Source of the DNA: a bacterium
Lineage (GTDB): Bacteria; Vulcanimicrobiota; Xenobia; Xenobiales; JADMJV01
NCBI GenBank assembly: GCA_018266105.1
Contig: JAFEBA010000045.1
Coordinates: 1-40,917 of the forward strand
DNA length: 40,917 nucleotides
Reading direction: 5' to 3'
Shown here: piece by piece, positions 40,836 through 40,917 of the stretch
Numbering within the stretch: position 1 is the stretch's first letter
Layout: each line of letters opens with the position of its first letter
Made by a program: the position numbers and the translations under genes
The notes under the pieces: generated by a model
Told to the model about the DNA's origin: nothing
The model's database searches: none
The model's input: the letters and a program-made list of their open reading frames with translations, nothing else

Positions 40836-40917
40836 TTGTTCTCCGGGTTGCCGCCGGGCGATGCCCAGTTATTGGAAGCTTCTTCGTTGGTGGGCAGCTA
40901 CGCGGCCGGTCATCAGA
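40836..40917 (+). CDS. start of a second Crp/Fnr-like regulator (partial)
   Basis: The frame running off the window end reads FSGLPPGDAQLLEASSLVGS then YAAGHQ, the typical opening of a Crp/Fnr family sensor domain (LF.GLP... followed by Y..G). The start is uncertain: TTG 40836 is the only reasonable in-frame codon after a TGA near 40810, and the Shine-Dalgarno is weak. It lacks the N-terminal Cys group of the neighbour, so it would be a different sensor type, such as DNR/NNR-like. Confidence 0.5.
   Translation, partial: MFSGLPPGDAQLLEASSLVGSYAAGHQ

Noticed and set aside
1..40917. CRISPR arrays, tRNA, rRNA, riboswitches
   Set aside because: No regularly spaced repeats, tRNA-like cloverleaf or conserved RNA motif was noticed by eye; a covariance-model search was not possible.

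Overview
The window looks like chromosomal DNA of a high-GC, Gram-negative, nitrate/NO-respiring bacterium. The signs are an outer-membrane barrel protein, Tat signals, a periplasmic-type molybdoenzyme, a quinol-NO-reductase-like protein, an iron-sulfur repair protein, and Crp/Fnr boxes spread over most of the length. Nothing seen here fixes the phylum. No rRNA, tRNA, CRISPR array or intact insertion sequence was recognised.

Layout. 47-1209: nnrS-like gene with about five frameshifts. 1214-3366: small Cys-rich protein, divergent from an ArsD-like protein plus cardiolipin synthase. 3367-5955: decayed patch with a cut membrane-protein gene, an IS91-type transposase remnant and a hypF remnant. 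5956-8788: outer-membrane porin divergent from a SPASM radical SAM enzyme. 13268-8824 (minus): unknown 552-aa protein, two SPASM radical SAM enzymes and a methyltransferase, head to tail. 13606-22530 (plus): a seven-gene run with an NxrA/NarG-like catalytic subunit (Tat signal), NxrB/NarH-like subunit, heme-b gamma subunit, TorD-type chaperone, and a three-gene FecCD-type ABC importer (molybdate/tungstate or metal chelate). 22605-26546: AidB-like acyl-CoA dehydrogenase divergent from a two-gene unknown operon. 26558-31680: MFS transporter, RIC/YtfE repair protein, hemerythrin-like protein and two unusual radical SAM enzymes. 31682-36760: the key locus, described below. 37087-37643: toxin-antitoxin pair. 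37640-39101: decayed genes and repeats. 39102-40917: methyltransferase, FNR-type regulator, and the start of a second Crp/Fnr protein.

Key locus. The 803-aa protein at 32844-35255 has the qNOR fold, but the FeB-site His-His pair reads His556-Asn557. By my alignment the four quinol-site residues are also replaced. These are the substitutions described for nitric oxide dismutase (NOD), which converts 2 NO to N2 and O2. Downstream, 19 bp away, lies a flavin monooxygenase-like gene. Divergently, behind its own FNR box, lies an oxygen-dependent (HemY-type) protoporphyrinogen oxidase. Two O2-using gene types linked to anaerobic-type promoters and to a NOD suggest a module that makes and uses its own oxygen.

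Regulation. Thirteen TTGA-N6-TCAA-like boxes occur, nearly all in promoter gaps. Several are followed by a -10 hexamer about 29.5 bp from the box centre, the class II (-41.5) geometry. At three promoters the -10 is followed by exactly six bases and then the ATG, which predicts leaderless mRNAs. The regulator at 40004-40717 has an FNR-like recognition helix and a plausible four-Cys iron-sulfur site, and carries two boxes at its own promoter.
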